Part shown: in pieces, positions 8,409 to 18,390 of the stretch
Position numbering within the stretch: the first letter of the stretch is position 1
Layout of the letters: every line of letters starts with the position of its first letter
Notes under the pieces: model-generated
What the model saw: only the letters and a program-made list of their open reading frames with translations
Told to the model about the DNA's origin: nothing
The model's database searches: none
Program-made: the position numbers and the translations under genes
Origin: an uncultured Bifidobacteriaceae bacterium
GTDB taxonomy: Bacteria > Actinomycetota > Actinomycetes > Actinomycetales > Bifidobacteriaceae
Reading direction: 5' to 3'
Assembly (NCBI GenBank): GCA_946891915.1
Contig: CAMPNN010000005.1
Location: 1-56,818 of the forward strand
Length of the DNA: 56,818 nt

Positions 8409-8520
8409 GCGCTTAAAGCGTAGCGCGCGAAGGCAACTCGGAGCGGAAACTCGCTTAAGTTGGAAGTCCGGTGGACTTCCAACGCGAGTTTCGTAAGCGA
8501 GCGCGTAATCTGCGCGAGCG
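8395..8520. repeat. Nested-hairpin repeat, copy B
   Basis: The repeat starts GACGACCTGCCTGAGCG. Its palindromic core at 8460-8482 pairs TTGGAAGTCC with GGACTTCCAA, with outer arms GAAACTCGC and GCGAGTTTC. It closely matches the copies at 28470, 41515 and 49966. Its first bases are the end of the DUF4125 reading frame. Confidence 0.85.
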
Positions 8521-8524
8521 CGAA

Positions 8525-8595
8525 CTGCACCAGTGTCTCATTACGCTGTTTTTGAGACACTAACGCAGATTAGTTAATGCACTAGAGCCTCTTGA
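8525..8595. repeat. Single unit of the CTGCACC...TAACGCAG repeat
   Basis: This stretch resembles one unit of the 52-bp-period array at 28236-28465, with CTGCACCAGTGTC and then CACTAACGCAG. GAGCCTC follows at its end. It lies between the convergent DUF4125 and HAD genes. Confidence 0.55.
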
Positions 8596-8621
8596 CTACG
8601 TTCTTCAGACACGCGCGCAGC

Positions 8622-9266
8622 TTAAGAATAGAGCAGCGACGCTGCAGAAGCGGCGCGAGAGTCGCATTCGAGGAAAAGCGCGGAAGCAGGCGAAAGATTA
8701 GCTTGTTGCAAAAACGCGCGGTAAAGCATTACGTCGGGTTTGCGCAAATGCGTTTCGTAAGAAGCACAAACGCCGTTTAGTTCGCCGAGTATTGGGCAAG
8801 TTTTTCGCGCACAGTCAAGCCAATCGCAAGAAGCGTTGCCAAGCGCCCACACGCGCACGCCGCTAGCAATCAACTCGCGCGCCTGATCGCAAGCATCCGC
8901 GTGCTCGCCTGCAAAACCGCGCTCAAAACGCTCAAAATACAAGCGATACAGCCACGTAACTGCCGGACCATGATGCTCATCAAACGAATCAATCGCCTGA
9001 TCGCGACTCCACCCGGCCTCGCGCAAAGACTCGTGAAACTCAAATCCCCATTCCGGCTCAAAACTAAAAAGCACTTCCCCAATAAAATCCGGATAATCCG
9101 CAGCCAACGCGCGGCGCGCATCCCAATCCACAAGCAATTGCAAGTCGAAAACGACGTCGGAAATTCCGCGCGAAACATACTCGCGGATACCATTTTCGCG
9201 CACATTATTTATATCGCGAATATCACAAATTCCGCTTGCACTAACTGCCTTTATTCCAGCGCACAT
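8622..9266 (-). CDS. Degenerate HAD-superfamily hydrolase-like protein
   Basis: The frame of about 214 residues resembles YihX-type HAD phosphatases. Helical cap residues (EWGFEFHESLREAGWSRDQ) are followed by a motif II-like stretch (WALGNASCDWL) and a lysine in THLRKPD. The nucleophile motif reads FDLQLLVDWD, one residue shorter than the usual FDLGGVLVDWD. The motif IV region (LFLECDSRAASAASLL) lacks the usual DD pair, and the protein stops just after it, about 15 residues early. It may be an inactive remnant. The ATG at 9266 is preferred, with a GTG at 9275 as the alternative; neither has a clear ribosome-binding site. It lies downstream of the SUF operon on the same strand. Confidence 0.6.
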   Translation of the reverse strand: MCAGIKAVSASGICDIRDINNVRENGIREYVSRGISDVVFDLQLLVDWDARRALAADYPDFIGEVLFSFEPEWGFEFHESLREAGWSRDQAIDSFDEHHGPAVTWLYRLYFERFERGFAGEHADACDQARELIASGVRVWALGNASCDWLDCARKTCPILGELNGVCASYETHLRKPDVMLYRAFLQQANLSPASALFLECDSRAASAASLLYS

Positions 9267-9296
9267 AATTCCCACTTACTTATGCCGATATTGAGA

Positions 9297-9345
9297 AGAA
9301 TATTAAGAATATTAAGAAGATTAAGAAGAAGAATATTAACGCAAG
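9297..9345. repeat. AAGAATATT short tandem repeats
   Basis: An irregular run of AAGAATATT, AAGAAG and AAGATT units lies between the sufT-like stop codon and the HAD gene. Confidence 0.6.
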
Positions 9346-9350
9346 CCAAG

Positions 9351-9815
9351 TCACGCGGTTGGCGGAATGCCAGCACCCATCGAAGCACCCTCCGCTACTT
9401 CAGAGCCATACATTCCAGCCGCAAAGCTCGCCTGCAAACTGTTGAGATTGTAACCAAGCGCCTCAAGCTGCGCGCGACCGTCTTCGTTAATGTTTTCAAA
9501 GCTCCAACGCGGCTTCCACGTCCAGTCAATGCGGAACTCTTCCACCAATCCCGCGAGCGCATTCGCACACTCGTCCTCAATCAACTCCGTCAACGGGCAA
9601 GCAGGAGTGGTAAGCGTCATGGTAATAATCGCGCGACCAAGCTCGTCGATTTCAATGCCGTAAACCAGGCCCAAATCAACAACATCAATGCCTAATTCCG
9701 GATCCACAACATCGTGTAAAGAATCTAAAATATCGTCTTCTGTAACTCGACCAATGTCGTTCGCGCTTAAAGGTGTCGACTCCGCCACCTCAACTGCCGA
9801 TTCATTTTCTGCCAT
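9351..9815 (-). CDS. sufT: SufT-like iron-sulfur assembly factor (DUF59/MIP18 family)
   Basis: This 154-residue protein contains a DUF59 domain (residues about 25-105: DILDSLHDVVDPELGIDVVDLGLVYGI in pieces, then TTPACPLTELIEDE). The conserved cysteine in T-x-P-A-C-P is present. Such proteins help mature iron-sulfur proteins. It is the last gene of the SUF operon, 35 bp downstream of sufU. An upstream in-frame GTG/ATG would add about 40 residues, but AAGGA 6 bases before the ATG at 9815 and the alignment to the family support this start. Confidence 0.88.
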   Translation of the reverse strand: MAENESAVEVAESTPLSANDIGRVTEDDILDSLHDVVDPELGIDVVDLGLVYGIEIDELGRAIITMTLTTPACPLTELIEDECANALAGLVEEFRIDWTWKPRWSFENINEDGRAQLEALGYNLNSLQASFAAGMYGSEVAEGASMGAGIPPTA

Positions 9816-9850
9816 AATATTCCTTGCTTTGCTTGTACCAAAGTTCGATT

Positions 9851-10555
9851 TTACAAGTTGCCAAGAATTTGCGGATTTAAGTTTTGCGAGGCTTTTGCGA
9901 TGCTGTCTTTTAGGCCTTCCCACGCCAAAAGCGCGCACTTGATTCGCATTGGGTAGCGCGATACTCCCTGCAAAACCATTGCGTCTTCCAGCGCGTCTTC
10001 GTCCTCTTCGTTTTGCAAACCTTCGCCTCGAGATTCCATAAGTTTGTGGAAAAGCGCGTCCAATCGCAAGGCTTCGTCAACCGACTTTCCTTCGACTAGA
10101 TCAACCATCATCGAAAGGCTTGCTTGCGAAATTGAGCAGCCGTGACCATCCCACTTAACGCTTGAAATTATTGGTTTTTTTAGGTCCGCGCTATTTGAAA
10201 GCTCCACGCGCATTGTGACTTCGTCGCCGCAAGTTGGGTTGAATTGGTGCGATTGGCCTAAAGCAGAGTTTTCGTCAGTTGCAACAGCGCAACTTTCGTG
10301 AGTATTATTTAGCGTGATTTCTGCAGATTCTGTATTTTCTGCAGATTCTTTATTTTCGGCAGCTTTCGTAGATTCTGCAGATTCTTGAGATTCTTCCTGC
10401 AGTTCCGCTTTTGCGAGCGCTTCCGTGCTTTCGAAATGAGTTTTTCCGTGCGGATTTCGCGCAGCATCCAAAATCACTTCTTGGTACATGCTTTCCAAGC
10501 CGTCACCAGACGCATCACCTGCACCAAAACCAGCACCAAAACCCATATCAAACAT
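9851..10555 (-). CDS. sufU: SufU-type iron-sulfur scaffold / sulfur-transfer protein with long insertion
   Basis: SufU accepts persulfide sulfur from SufS during cluster assembly. The zinc/active-site residues C109 and D111 (NPTCGDEV), C140 (GHGCSIS) and C207 (MRIKCALLAW) are all present. The start at 10555 has AAGGAG 5 bases upstream; the GTG at 10561 would lie in that site. The protein has 234 residues, whereas SufU is usually about 150. The excess is an acidic Glu/Ser/Ala/Asn-rich insert at about residues 43-103 with repeats such as SAENTESAE, between the first helix and the C109 loop. The insert is probably a disordered repeat expansion. The gene follows sufS. Confidence 0.92.
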   Translation of the reverse strand: MFDMGFGAGFGAGDASGDGLESMYQEVILDAARNPHGKTHFESTEALAKAELQEESQESAESTKAAENKESAENTESAEITLNNTHESCAVATDENSALGQSHQFNPTCGDEVTMRVELSNSADLKKPIISSVKWDGHGCSISQASLSMMVDLVEGKSVDEALRLDALFHKLMESRGEGLQNEEDEDALEDAMVLQGVSRYPMRIKCALLAWEGLKDSIAKASQNLNPQILGNL

Positions 10556-10612
10556 TCGCACTCCTTACCTACTTCCTAACTAGCTAACTATCCAACTCGC
10601 TCGCTAATAACA

Positions 10613-11998
10613 TTATGCGCCAAAGTAGGCGCGAACGTGTGAAACAGCTTCAACAAGCGCGCGAGCTTCGTCAATCGTGTTGTAAACGCCAACGGAAGCG
10701 CGGTTCGAAGCGTACACGCCAAAATGACGGTGAATCGGCTGAGCGCAATGATGCCCGACGCGAATTGCAATGCCTTGAGCGTCCAAAAACTGGCCAACGT
10801 CATGCGGATGCACGCCTTCAACTTCAAAAGCAACCGTGCCAATTCGATTCTCTAAATCAGTCGGTCCCAAAATGCGAACGCCTGGAATCTCACGCAATTT
10901 TAGCAATTCTGCAGCAATTTCCTGCTCATGCTCTGTCACTCGGCTCATTCCCAGCTCGCGCAACCAATCCGCAGCAACGCCGGCTGCAACCATTTGCGCA
11001 ACAGGCTGAGTTCCAGCTTCAAAACGGTAAGGCGCATCCATGTATTGCGCCGGCTTGTTAAGCCACGCAAGCTCCACCATTGAGCCGCCAAAATTGGCAG
11101 GCGGAAGCGCGTCCAAAAGCTCGCGGCGACCATACAAGAATCCAACTCCCGTAGGACCATACATTTTATGCGCACTAAAAGCTGCAAAATCAACGTTTAA
11201 AGCGTGGAAATCAACCGGAATATGCGGCACAGACTGGCATGCGTCGAGCACAAAAATCGCGCCGACTTCGTGAGCGCGCTCGCAAATCGACGAAACGTCC
11301 GTAATAGCGCCAGTAACGTTGCTAATATGCGTGACTGCAACGATTTTCGTGCGATCGTCAATAATCGTTCGCAAATAATCCGCGTCCGTGCGCACGCGGC
11401 CGTCCTCAGTTACGTCAATCCAGCGAAGCTCAGCTCCCGTGCGAAGAGCAAGCTCTTGGAATGGTAGCAAAACAGAGTGATGATCCGCGCGAGATACGAC
11501 TATTACGTCACCTTCGCGAAGAGCGAAATTTTTGCGGAAACCAGCAGTATCAGCTAAATCAGCAGAACCAGCACTATCTTTTTCGCAAATTCTTGCTTTC
11601 GCACTAGCGTTACCAATAGCAGTTGCAAGAAGATTAAGTGCGCCCGTAGCGCCCGGCGTAACAACAATTTCTTCGCGCCCAGCTTCCGCGCACGCTCCAA
11701 CAAGCCGCGCAACTTTCGCACGCGCTTCTTCGAACGCAACCGTCGAAAGCGCCGCCAACTCGTGCGCTCCCCTGTGAACTCCAGCGTTAATCGTTTCGTA
11801 AAACTCTTTTTCGGCGTCGATTACAACTTGCGGCTTTTGCGAAGTTGCTGCAGAATCCAAGTAAATCAGGGGTTTTCCGTGCACAGTATCGTAAAGCGAA
11901 TTGCCGTGAACTGTGCGGCGCAAAATCGGAAACTGTGCGCGCAAATCGCTAAATTCTCGCATAATATTTTCTGTAGTCACTGTAGTCACTGTAGTCAT
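10613..11998 (-). CDS. sufS: Cysteine desulfurase SufS
   Basis: This 461-residue PLP enzyme (group II NifS/CsdB type) releases sulfur from cysteine for cluster assembly. The PLP lysine lies in FSAHKMYGPTG, the PLP-contact stretch in RADHHSVLLPF, and the catalytic cysteine in RVGHHCAQP. The gene starts 12 bp after the sufC stop. The N-terminus MTTVTTVTT is encoded by a 9-bp unit (ACTACAGTG) repeated three times, and the family-like part begins at MREFSDLRAQFPIL. Start codon choice is therefore uncertain by 12 residues. Confidence 0.95.
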   Translation of the reverse strand: MTTVTTVTTENIMREFSDLRAQFPILRRTVHGNSLYDTVHGKPLIYLDSAATSQKPQVVIDAEKEFYETINAGVHRGAHELAALSTVAFEEARAKVARLVGACAEAGREEIVVTPGATGALNLLATAIGNASAKARICEKDSAGSADLADTAGFRKNFALREGDVIVVSRADHHSVLLPFQELALRTGAELRWIDVTEDGRVRTDADYLRTIIDDRTKIVAVTHISNVTGAITDVSSICERAHEVGAIFVLDACQSVPHIPVDFHALNVDFAAFSAHKMYGPTGVGFLYGRRELLDALPPANFGGSMVELAWLNKPAQYMDAPYRFEAGTQPVAQMVAAGVAADWLRELGMSRVTEHEQEIAAELLKLREIPGVRILGPTDLENRIGTVAFEVEGVHPHDVGQFLDAQGIAIRVGHHCAQPIHRHFGVYASNRASVGVYNTIDEARALVEAVSHVRAYFGA

Positions 11999-12010
11999 AT
12001 TAAACCGCTA

Positions 12011-12787
12011 TTAAGCCAGCGCCGACTCAGTTGCGCCTTCCGGCAAGTACTTGTCGTAGCCTTCTTCTTCCAGCTCGTCTGCAAGCTCCGGGCCTGCAGT
12101 CTTCACAAAGTGACCTTGAGCAAAAACGTGCACAATATCCGGCTTAATATACTTGAGGATTCGCGTGTAATGCGTAACCATCATAATGCCCAAACCAGTG
12201 TTTTCTTTGGCACGATTCACGCCTTCAGACACGATTCGAAGCGCGTCAACGTCAAGACCGGAATCAGTTTCGTCCAAAATTGCGAACTTTGGTTTCAAAA
12301 GCTCTAGTTGCAAAACTTCAGCACGCTTCTTTTCGCCGCCGGAGAAGCCTTCGTTTACTGAGCGCGACGCGAATTTTGGATCCATTCGAAGCTTTTTCAT
12401 AGCCTCGCTAAGTTCTTTAACCCAGCTTCTTAAAGATGGAGCTTTGCCTTCGACTTCTGTTTTTGCGGTGCGAAGGAAGTTCGTCATCGATACGCCCGGC
12501 ACCTCTACTGGGTATTGCATTGCGAGGAAAAGTCCGGCTTTTGCGCGCTCGTCAGGAGTCATTTTCAAAATATCTTCGCCGTCGAGAAGAACCTGGCCAG
12601 AATCGACTTCGTACTTTGGGTGACCTGCCAAAGTGTACGCAAGAGTAGACTTTCCAGATCCGTTAGGACCCATAATTGCGTGAGTTTCGCCAGAATTAAC
12701 CGTAAGATTTACGCCTTTTAAGATTTGCTTACGTCCTTCTTTTGTTTCTACAGAAGCGTACAAATCCTTAATTTCCAAAGTTGACAT
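12011..12787 (-). CDS. sufC: SUF system ATPase SufC
   Basis: This 258-residue ABC-type ATPase partners SufB and SufD. Walker A is GPNGSGKST, the signature is FSGGEKKRAEVLQ and Walker B is FAILDETDSGLD. All match SufC rather than transport ATPases. No membrane segment is present and the protein is cytoplasmic. It lies between sufD (9 bp upstream) and sufS. Confidence 0.97.
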   Translation of the reverse strand: MSTLEIKDLYASVETKEGRKQILKGVNLTVNSGETHAIMGPNGSGKSTLAYTLAGHPKYEVDSGQVLLDGEDILKMTPDERAKAGLFLAMQYPVEVPGVSMTNFLRTAKTEVEGKAPSLRSWVKELSEAMKKLRMDPKFASRSVNEGFSGGEKKRAEVLQLELLKPKFAILDETDSGLDVDALRIVSEGVNRAKENTGLGIMMVTHYTRILKYIKPDIVHVFAQGHFVKTAGPELADELEEEGYDKYLPEGATESALA

Positions 12788-12796
12788 TATTTTCTC

Positions 12797-14068
12797 CTAT
12801 TCTTCCGTTCTTGCAAGACGGCGCTCAATCGCCTTCATTAAGTGATCAACAATTTCCGGAACGCCAATTTCTTCAATCAGCTCGTTAAAGAATCCGCGCA
12901 CAACAAGCTTTCGAGCCTCAATCTCACTAACTCCGCGCGATTGCAAGTAGAAAAGCTCTTCGTCGTCAAATCTACCAACCGAACTTGCGTGACCTGCGCC
13001 AATAATATTGCCGTTTTCAATTTCCAAATTCGGCTCAGAATCAGCAATTGCGCCAGGAGTAAGCACCAAATTACGATTCAACTCGTACGAATCCGTGCCA
13101 GGAGCTTCCGGCTTAATAAGCGCGTTTCCAACCCAAGTTGAATGCGCGCCCTTACCTTCCAAAGCGCCCTTGTATACTACTCTGGACTTGCATTCCGGAT
13201 AATTATGCACAACCATCGTGCGGTGCTCCACATGCTCGCCCGGATCCACAAAATACATGCCGAGCATGTTCAAATCGCCCTGCTCGCCGCCAAAATCCTG
13301 ATCCATGCGAATGCGCACAACATCTCCGCCAAGAGTGACCATCGTGTGGCGAAGCGAAGCTCCCTCACCCACGTGAATACGCTGATTTCCAACGTGCTTG
13401 CTGCCCGAATCCCACTCTTGAATAAATGTAGTAGAAACATGCGCATGCTTTCCGAGGATGATTTCCACGCCTTCAGCAAGTTTCGCACATCCGGTATGTT
13501 CGATAATAATGTCAGCGTTTGCGCGAGAATCTGCTTCGATTACTAAGTGCAGTGCGTCAAGCGATTGCGCAGCGTTTTCATTTGCGTTATTCGCGAGATT
13601 ACCATTAATTTGCAATACGATTGGCTTTTTGATTTCGCCAGATACGTGAAGTACGTGCGCCTGTTTTGCTGCGTTCCATGCGACCGCAGCTGCGCGATCA
13701 GACGGCTTCATTTCAGTGTGAGGCGCTTCGTTTTGCGTCTTTACTTGCAAACTTACGGAACCTTCGCTGCCAACGTAAGAATCATCCAAAGCGGCTCCAC
13801 CAACGCCTTCAAGCTTTACTTGAAGACTATTAGCCGGCTCAAAGCACTCGAAAAACTCGGAAATTCGCTCAACCGGAGTGTATCGCCAATCTTCCTGCTT
13901 GCGCGTTGGAATCGCAAAATCTTCCACATTGAACGAGCGAACAGATTTGTCGGCACTAGAAGGCATTGCTGCAGGAACCGCATAAGGATCATTAGGGTCT
14001 GCTACAGGAATACTAATTTCTTTTTCCGTCATTTTATTGCCTAAATTCTTTTCCAAATCTTCACTCAT
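12797..14068 (-). CDS. sufD: SUF scaffold protein SufD
   Basis: This 423-residue protein of the SufBD family forms the right-handed beta-helix partner of SufB in the SufBC2D scaffold. The beta-helix region spans about residues 130-330 (ADIIIEHTGCAKLAEGVEII). The C-terminal block (EELFYLQSRGVSEIEARKL) is diagnostic. Its ATG overlaps the sufB stop in TGATG, so translation is coupled. Confidence 0.96.
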   Translation of the reverse strand: MSEDLEKNLGNKMTEKEISIPVADPNDPYAVPAAMPSSADKSVRSFNVEDFAIPTRKQEDWRYTPVERISEFFECFEPANSLQVKLEGVGGAALDDSYVGSEGSVSLQVKTQNEAPHTEMKPSDRAAAVAWNAAKQAHVLHVSGEIKKPIVLQINGNLANNANENAAQSLDALHLVIEADSRANADIIIEHTGCAKLAEGVEIILGKHAHVSTTFIQEWDSGSKHVGNQRIHVGEGASLRHTMVTLGGDVVRIRMDQDFGGEQGDLNMLGMYFVDPGEHVEHRTMVVHNYPECKSRVVYKGALEGKGAHSTWVGNALIKPEAPGTDSYELNRNLVLTPGAIADSEPNLEIENGNIIGAGHASSVGRFDDEELFYLQSRGVSEIEARKLVVRGFFNELIEEIGVPEIVDHLMKAIERRLARTEE

Positions 14069-15609
14069 CAGCCCACGGATCCTTCCATTTGCAACTCAAC
14101 TAAGCGATTAAGCTCAAGCGCGTATTCCATCGGCAGCTCGCGGCTAATCGGCTCCACAAAGCCGCGCACAATCATGCCCATAGCCTCTTTTTCTTCAAGT
14201 CCGCGACTCATCAAGTAGAAAAGCTGATCTTCGGAAACCTTGGAAACAGTGGCCTCGTGAGCCATCGACACGTCGTCTTCGCGCACGTCAACATGCGGAT
14301 AAGTGTCGGACCTGGAAAAATCGTCAACAAGCAAAGCATCGCACACAACCGACGAACTTGAGCCCTTCGCACCCTTAATAATCTTCACAAGACCGCGGTA
14401 AGCAGAACGTCCACCGCCGCGCGAAATCGACTTAGCAACAATAGTAGAACTCGTGTGCGGTGCTAAATGAATCATCTTCGCACCCGTATCCTGGTACTGG
14501 CCGCGGCCGGCAAAGCTCAAAGACATGGTTTCTGCTTTTGCGTAAGGCTCGGCAAGAATACAAGCAGGATATTTCATAGTTGCTTTGGAGCCAATGTTGC
14601 CGTCAACCCACTCCATTGTGCCACCTTCGCGCACGTAAGCTCGCTGAGTTACCAAGTTGTACACGTTGTTCGACCAGTTTTGCACGGTTGTGTAGCGCAC
14701 GCGCGCATGCTTTTCCACAACAATTTCAACGTTTGCAGCGTGAAGCGAATCCGTGGAATAAATCGGAGCTGTGCAACCTTCAACGTAATGCACGTACGAG
14801 CCTTCATCCGCAATAATCAGCGTGCGCTCAAACTGACCCATATTCGGCGTATTAATGCGGAAGTAAGCCTGAAGCGGAATATCCACGTGCACGCCTTTTG
14901 GCACATACACGAACGAGCCGCCACTCCAAGCCGCGGTGTTAAGAGCCGCAAACTTGTTGTCGTCAACAGGAATCACAGTTGCGAAATACTTTTTTACAAG
15001 CTCCGGATACTTTTGAACTGCAGTATCCGTGTCAACAAAAATCACGCCTTGAGCAGCCAAGTCTTCGCGAATCGAATTGTAAATAACTTCCGACTCGTAC
15101 TGTGCCGCAACGCCTGAAACTAAGCGCTTTTTCTCCGCTTCCGGAATGCCGAGTCTATCGTAAGTTTTGCGAATATCTTCCGGCAAATCGTCCCAAGTTT
15201 TTGCTTGATCGTGAACCGGACGCACGTAATACTTGAAATCATCCGCGTCAAAACCGCTTAAATCAACGCCCCAATCAGGCATCGGCTTTTGCAAAAACGC
15301 GCGATAACCTTGCAAGCGAAGGTTTAACATCCACTCCGGCTCGTGTTTGTCTGCAGAAATTGCGCGCACAACCGACTCGTCAATACCCTTCTTTGCAGCC
15401 TCGCCTGCAGCATCCGAATCGTGCCAGCCGTAATTGTACTCACCAAATTCGGCAACAATCTGCTCGTCTTGACGAATTTTATCCTCATTTACGCGAGCGC
15501 GATCTGCCACATACTGGCTCATTTCGACGTCTGCAGCTTTATTTTTTTCTGGATTATTGCCATCGCCTGCTGTAACGCTTGTATGACTAATATTGCTAGT
15601 ATCGCTCAT
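14068..15609 (-). CDS. sufB: SUF scaffold protein SufB
   Basis: SufB (about 513 residues) is the main scaffold on which new iron-sulfur clusters form. Family blocks include [35 protein letters not shown] and the C-terminal [15 protein letters not shown]. The ATG at 15609 is chosen because the protein aligns from MSDTSN and GGAGG lies about 12 bases upstream; an ATG at 15639 would add ten odd residues (RYAWRCYRR). It is the first gene of the operon, so its upstream region should hold the SUF promoter. No SufR gene is seen nearby. Confidence 0.96.
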   Translation of the reverse strand: MSDTSNISHTSVTAGDGNNPEKNKAADVEMSQYVADRARVNEDKIRQDEQIVAEFGEYNYGWHDSDAAGEAAKKGIDESVVRAISADKHEPEWMLNLRLQGYRAFLQKPMPDWGVDLSGFDADDFKYYVRPVHDQAKTWDDLPEDIRKTYDRLGIPEAEKKRLVSGVAAQYESEVIYNSIREDLAAQGVIFVDTDTAVQKYPELVKKYFATVIPVDDNKFAALNTAAWSGGSFVYVPKGVHVDIPLQAYFRINTPNMGQFERTLIIADEGSYVHYVEGCTAPIYSTDSLHAANVEIVVEKHARVRYTTVQNWSNNVYNLVTQRAYVREGGTMEWVDGNIGSKATMKYPACILAEPYAKAETMSLSFAGRGQYQDTGAKMIHLAPHTSSTIVAKSISRGGGRSAYRGLVKIIKGAKGSSSSVVCDALLVDDFSRSDTYPHVDVREDDVSMAHEATVSKVSEDQLFYLMSRGLEEKEAMGMIVRGFVEPISRELPMEYALELNRLVELQMEGSVG

Positions 15610-15820
15610 ACGCCTATAGCACCTCCATGCATAACGCATTGCCGCGCTCTTACTTGCGCGCGTAATCGCAAAAGATATTCCCCAACGTTACTTTTGCATT
15701 CTGCTTAGTCTATTTCTTACCTATTTAAGGGTACCGCGTAATGCGATTTCTTGGTATAGCCGTGTTATAAACAAAACGTAATGTTTTTCACAATCAATTA
15801 AGCCAAAAAGTGACTATTCC

Positions 15821-15941
15821 TTTACAAGCGTGTATAAGAAATGTTGATATTAAGCCGAAAAGTGATTATTTCTTTACAGCGGTGTAAATAAAATAACGAA
15901 ATCTCGCGAAATATCGACAGTTACTTTACAGCGGTGTAAAG
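15821..15941. repeat. 52-bp-period palindrome array, 3 units
   Basis: Units start at 15821, 15873 and 15925 (all TTTACA), 52 bp apart, each followed by GYG-TGTA. The array lies upstream of sufB and beyond the pyrG terminator. Confidence 0.9.
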
Positions 15942-15984
15942 GAAATAACGCGCACGGGTCGATAGATACATTTGAAAAATAAAT

Positions 15985-16021
15985 AAGCGGCAAAACTTAG
16001 GGAAATCCAGTTTTACCGCTT
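15985..16021 (-). terminator. pyrG terminator
   Basis: The arms AAGCGGTAAAACT and AGTTTTGCCGCTT form a stem of 13 pairs with one G-U or mismatch. On the minus strand it is followed by TTATTTATTTTT. It sits about 150 bp past the pyrG stop, after a repeat block. Confidence 0.75.
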
Positions 16022-16044
16022 ACTTTTACTTAGTTAATTTTTAT

Positions 16045-16175
16045 TTAAAACTTACTTAAGATTGACTTACTTAAGTTTTACTTAAGATTGACTTACTTAA
16101 GTTCGTCTTATTTAAGACTTACTTATTTAAGACTTACTTAAATCTTACTTAAGTTCGTCTTACTTAAGTCTACTT
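16045..16175. repeat. ACTTACTTAAG tandem repeats across the pyrG stop
   Basis: About ten imperfect copies of ACTTACTTAAG or ACTTAAGTTCGTCTT begin at the pyrG stop codon (16170-16172) and run outwards. On the coding strand they supply repeated TAAGTAAG, that is, many extra stop codons. Confidence 0.75.
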
Positions 16176-17852
16176 ATCTTCCTTGCTATTTTGAGCAGCC
16201 TCTTGATGCTCAAGAGCAGCCGCAACCAAGCCAGCAAACAAAGGATGAGGCTTAGTTGGACGAGACTTAAACTCTGGATGAGCTTGAGTTGCAACGTAGA
16301 ATGGGTGAACATCCTTTGGAAGCTCCACAAACTCAGTCAAATTACCGTCCGGGCTTTGGCCGCTAATGCGCAAGCCAGCTTCACGCAAACGATCCTTATA
16401 CGCAACGTTCACTTCGTAACGGTGACGGTGACGCTCAGTAACATGCGTAGTGCCGTAAAGCTCAGCAACAATAGAGCCTTCCTCAAGTGTTGCAGGGTAA
16501 GAACCGAGTCGCATTGTGTGACCCATATCTCCCTTACCAGCCACAATATCCTTCTGCTCTTCCATAGTTGCAATTACTGGATCGCCACAATCCTTCTCGA
16601 ACTCTGTGGAATTAGCATCCTCAAGTCCAAGCACGTGACGAGCGTACTCAATAACCATAGATTGCAAGCCAAGGCAAAGACCAAGCGTTGGCAAACCATG
16701 CTCGCGAGCGTAACGAAGCGCGCCAATCTTACCTTCAATACCGCGAATACCAAAGCCGCCTGGAATAACCATGCCATCCATTTGGTCAAGAGCTGCAGCC
16801 GCACCTTCCTGAGTTTCGCACCTATCGGCAGCAACCCAACGCACGTTTACCTTAGCCCAGTTTGCAAAACCGCCAGCCTTAATAGCCTCAGTAACAGAAA
16901 GGTAAGCATCTGGCAAATCAATATACTTACCAACGATTGCAATGTTCAGCTCATGCTTTGGATGATGCACACGCTCAAGCAAATCTTCCCACTCATCCCA
17001 ATCAACATCGTGGAATGGAAGCTCAAGCTCGCGCACAACGTAAGCATCCAAGCCTTCGTTGAACAAAATCTTCGGCACATCGTAAATGCTTGGAGCGTCC
17101 ACGCAGTTTACAACGCCTTCAGCATCAACATCGCACATAAGCGAAATCTTGTCTTTAATGCTCTGATTAAGCGGACGATCGGAACGCAAAACAAGCGCGT
17201 CTGGAGAAATGCCAAGCTGACGAAGCATCATCACAGAATGCTGAGTTGGCTTAGTTTTCAATTCGTGCGCAGCTGCGATATAAGGCACCAAAGAAACGTG
17301 CACAAACATGCAGTTTTCAGGACCCAAATCGCGGCGAACTTCACGAGCAGCCTCAAGGAATGGCTGAGATTCAATATCGCCAACAGTGCCGCCAATTTCT
17401 GTAATAATTACATCTACATCGTCGGAAGCTTGCGCGCGCATACGCGACTTAATTTCGCCAGTAATATGCGGAATAACCTGCACGCACTGACCCAAATATT
17501 CGCCAGCACGCTCTTTACGAAGCACAGACTGGTAAATCTGACCAGTTGTGACATTAGCTTTTTGGCTTAGGAAAACATCAAGGAATCGCTCGTAGTGACC
17601 AATATCAAGATCTGTTTCCGCACCATCTTCCGTAACATAGACTTCACCATGCTGGAACGGATTCATTGTGCCAGGATCAACGTTGATATAAGGATCGAGT
17701 TTTTGTTGCAATACGTGCAATCCGCGGCTTCGTAAAAGTCGGCCTAACGAAGATGCAGTAAGGCCTTTTCCAAGTGACGAAACAACGCCACCAGTGACGA
17801 AAATATGCTTTGTAATATGCTCCTGAGAGTTACCATGTTGTCTTCTAACCAT
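16170..17852 (-). CDS. pyrG: CTP synthase
   Basis: This 560-residue enzyme makes CTP from UTP with glutamine as nitrogen donor. The N-terminal synthetase domain starts [17 protein letters not shown]. The C-terminal class I glutamine amidotransferase domain carries the nucleophile in GLCLGLQSM and the catalytic His/Glu in [13 protein letters not shown] [11 protein letters not shown]. The ATG at 17852 is preferred because GGAG lies 4-5 bases upstream and the family starts near here; the frame extends to 17918, overlapping aroQ. Confidence 0.97.
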   Translation of the reverse strand: MVRRQHGNSQEHITKHIFVTGGVVSSLGKGLTASSLGRLLRSRGLHVLQQKLDPYINVDPGTMNPFQHGEVYVTEDGAETDLDIGHYERFLDVFLSQKANVTTGQIYQSVLRKERAGEYLGQCVQVIPHITGEIKSRMRAQASDDVDVIITEIGGTVGDIESQPFLEAAREVRRDLGPENCMFVHVSLVPYIAAAHELKTKPTQHSVMMLRQLGISPDALVLRSDRPLNQSIKDKISLMCDVDAEGVVNCVDAPSIYDVPKILFNEGLDAYVVRELELPFHDVDWDEWEDLLERVHHPKHELNIAIVGKYIDLPDAYLSVTEAIKAGGFANWAKVNVRWVAADRCETQEGAAAALDQMDGMVIPGGFGIRGIEGKIGALRYAREHGLPTLGLCLGLQSMVIEYARHVLGLEDANSTEFEKDCGDPVIATMEEQKDIVAGKGDMGHTMRLGSYPATLEEGSIVAELYGTTHVTERHRHRYEVNVAYKDRLREAGLRISGQSPDGNLTEFVELPKDVHPFYVATQAHPEFKSRPTKPHPLFAGLVAAALEHQEAAQNSKEDK

Positions 17853-17914
17853 GGAACTCCATAGTATCTTCGAGCCTCGACGCTGGGTGTTGATTCGCAA
17901 AAAATCGAACAAAA

Positions 17915-18370
17915 TCAAACAAGATGAGCAACGGCCTCTAGCGCGAGCTTGTAGCCGTACAATCCCATGCCAGTAATAGTGCCGGTTGCAACAGGGCTTA
18001 TTACGCTTATGCGTCGGAAAGCGTCGCGTGCTGCAGGATTAGAAATATGCACTTCCATTAGCGGCACTCCTGCATCCAAAACCATGTGAGCTGCATCCGC
18101 GAGCGCATAACTGTAGTGCGTAAAAGCGGCAGGATTCATAACAACCGGCGTGCGAGTATCGGCAGCTTCGTGCATCCAGTGAACCATTTGCGCTTCGTCC
18201 TCACTTTGGCGCACTTCTACTTTTAGCCCAAGCTCCGCTCCCCAATTTTCGCAGCGCTCACGCAAGGTTTCAAAATTTTCGCTACCGTATACGTCCGGCT
18301 GGCGAACGCCAAGTCGACCAAGATTTGGTCCGTTTACTACAAGCACTTTTTTTGGTTGTTGATTTTCCAT
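17915..18370 (-). CDS. aroQ: 3-dehydroquinate dehydratase, type II
   Basis: This 151-residue enzyme performs the third step of the shikimate pathway. The signature [19 protein letters not shown], the arginine-containing flexible loop, [11 protein letters not shown] and EVHISNP are all typical of type II dehydroquinases. It follows aroKB by 20 bp in the aroC-aroKB-aroQ cluster and precedes pyrG. Confidence 0.96.
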   Translation of the reverse strand: MENQQPKKVLVVNGPNLGRLGVRQPDVYGSENFETLRERCENWGAELGLKVEVRQSEDEAQMVHWMHEAADTRTPVVMNPAAFTHYSYALADAAHMVLDAGVPLMEVHISNPAARDAFRRISVISPVATGTITGMGLYGYKLALEAVAHLV

Positions 18371-18390
18371 AAGTTGCCTCTTAAGATTAA

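Noticed and set aside
16191..17570. 459-residue plus-strand frame
   Set aside because: It lies wholly opposite pyrG, has no family features and results from codon bias of the real gene.
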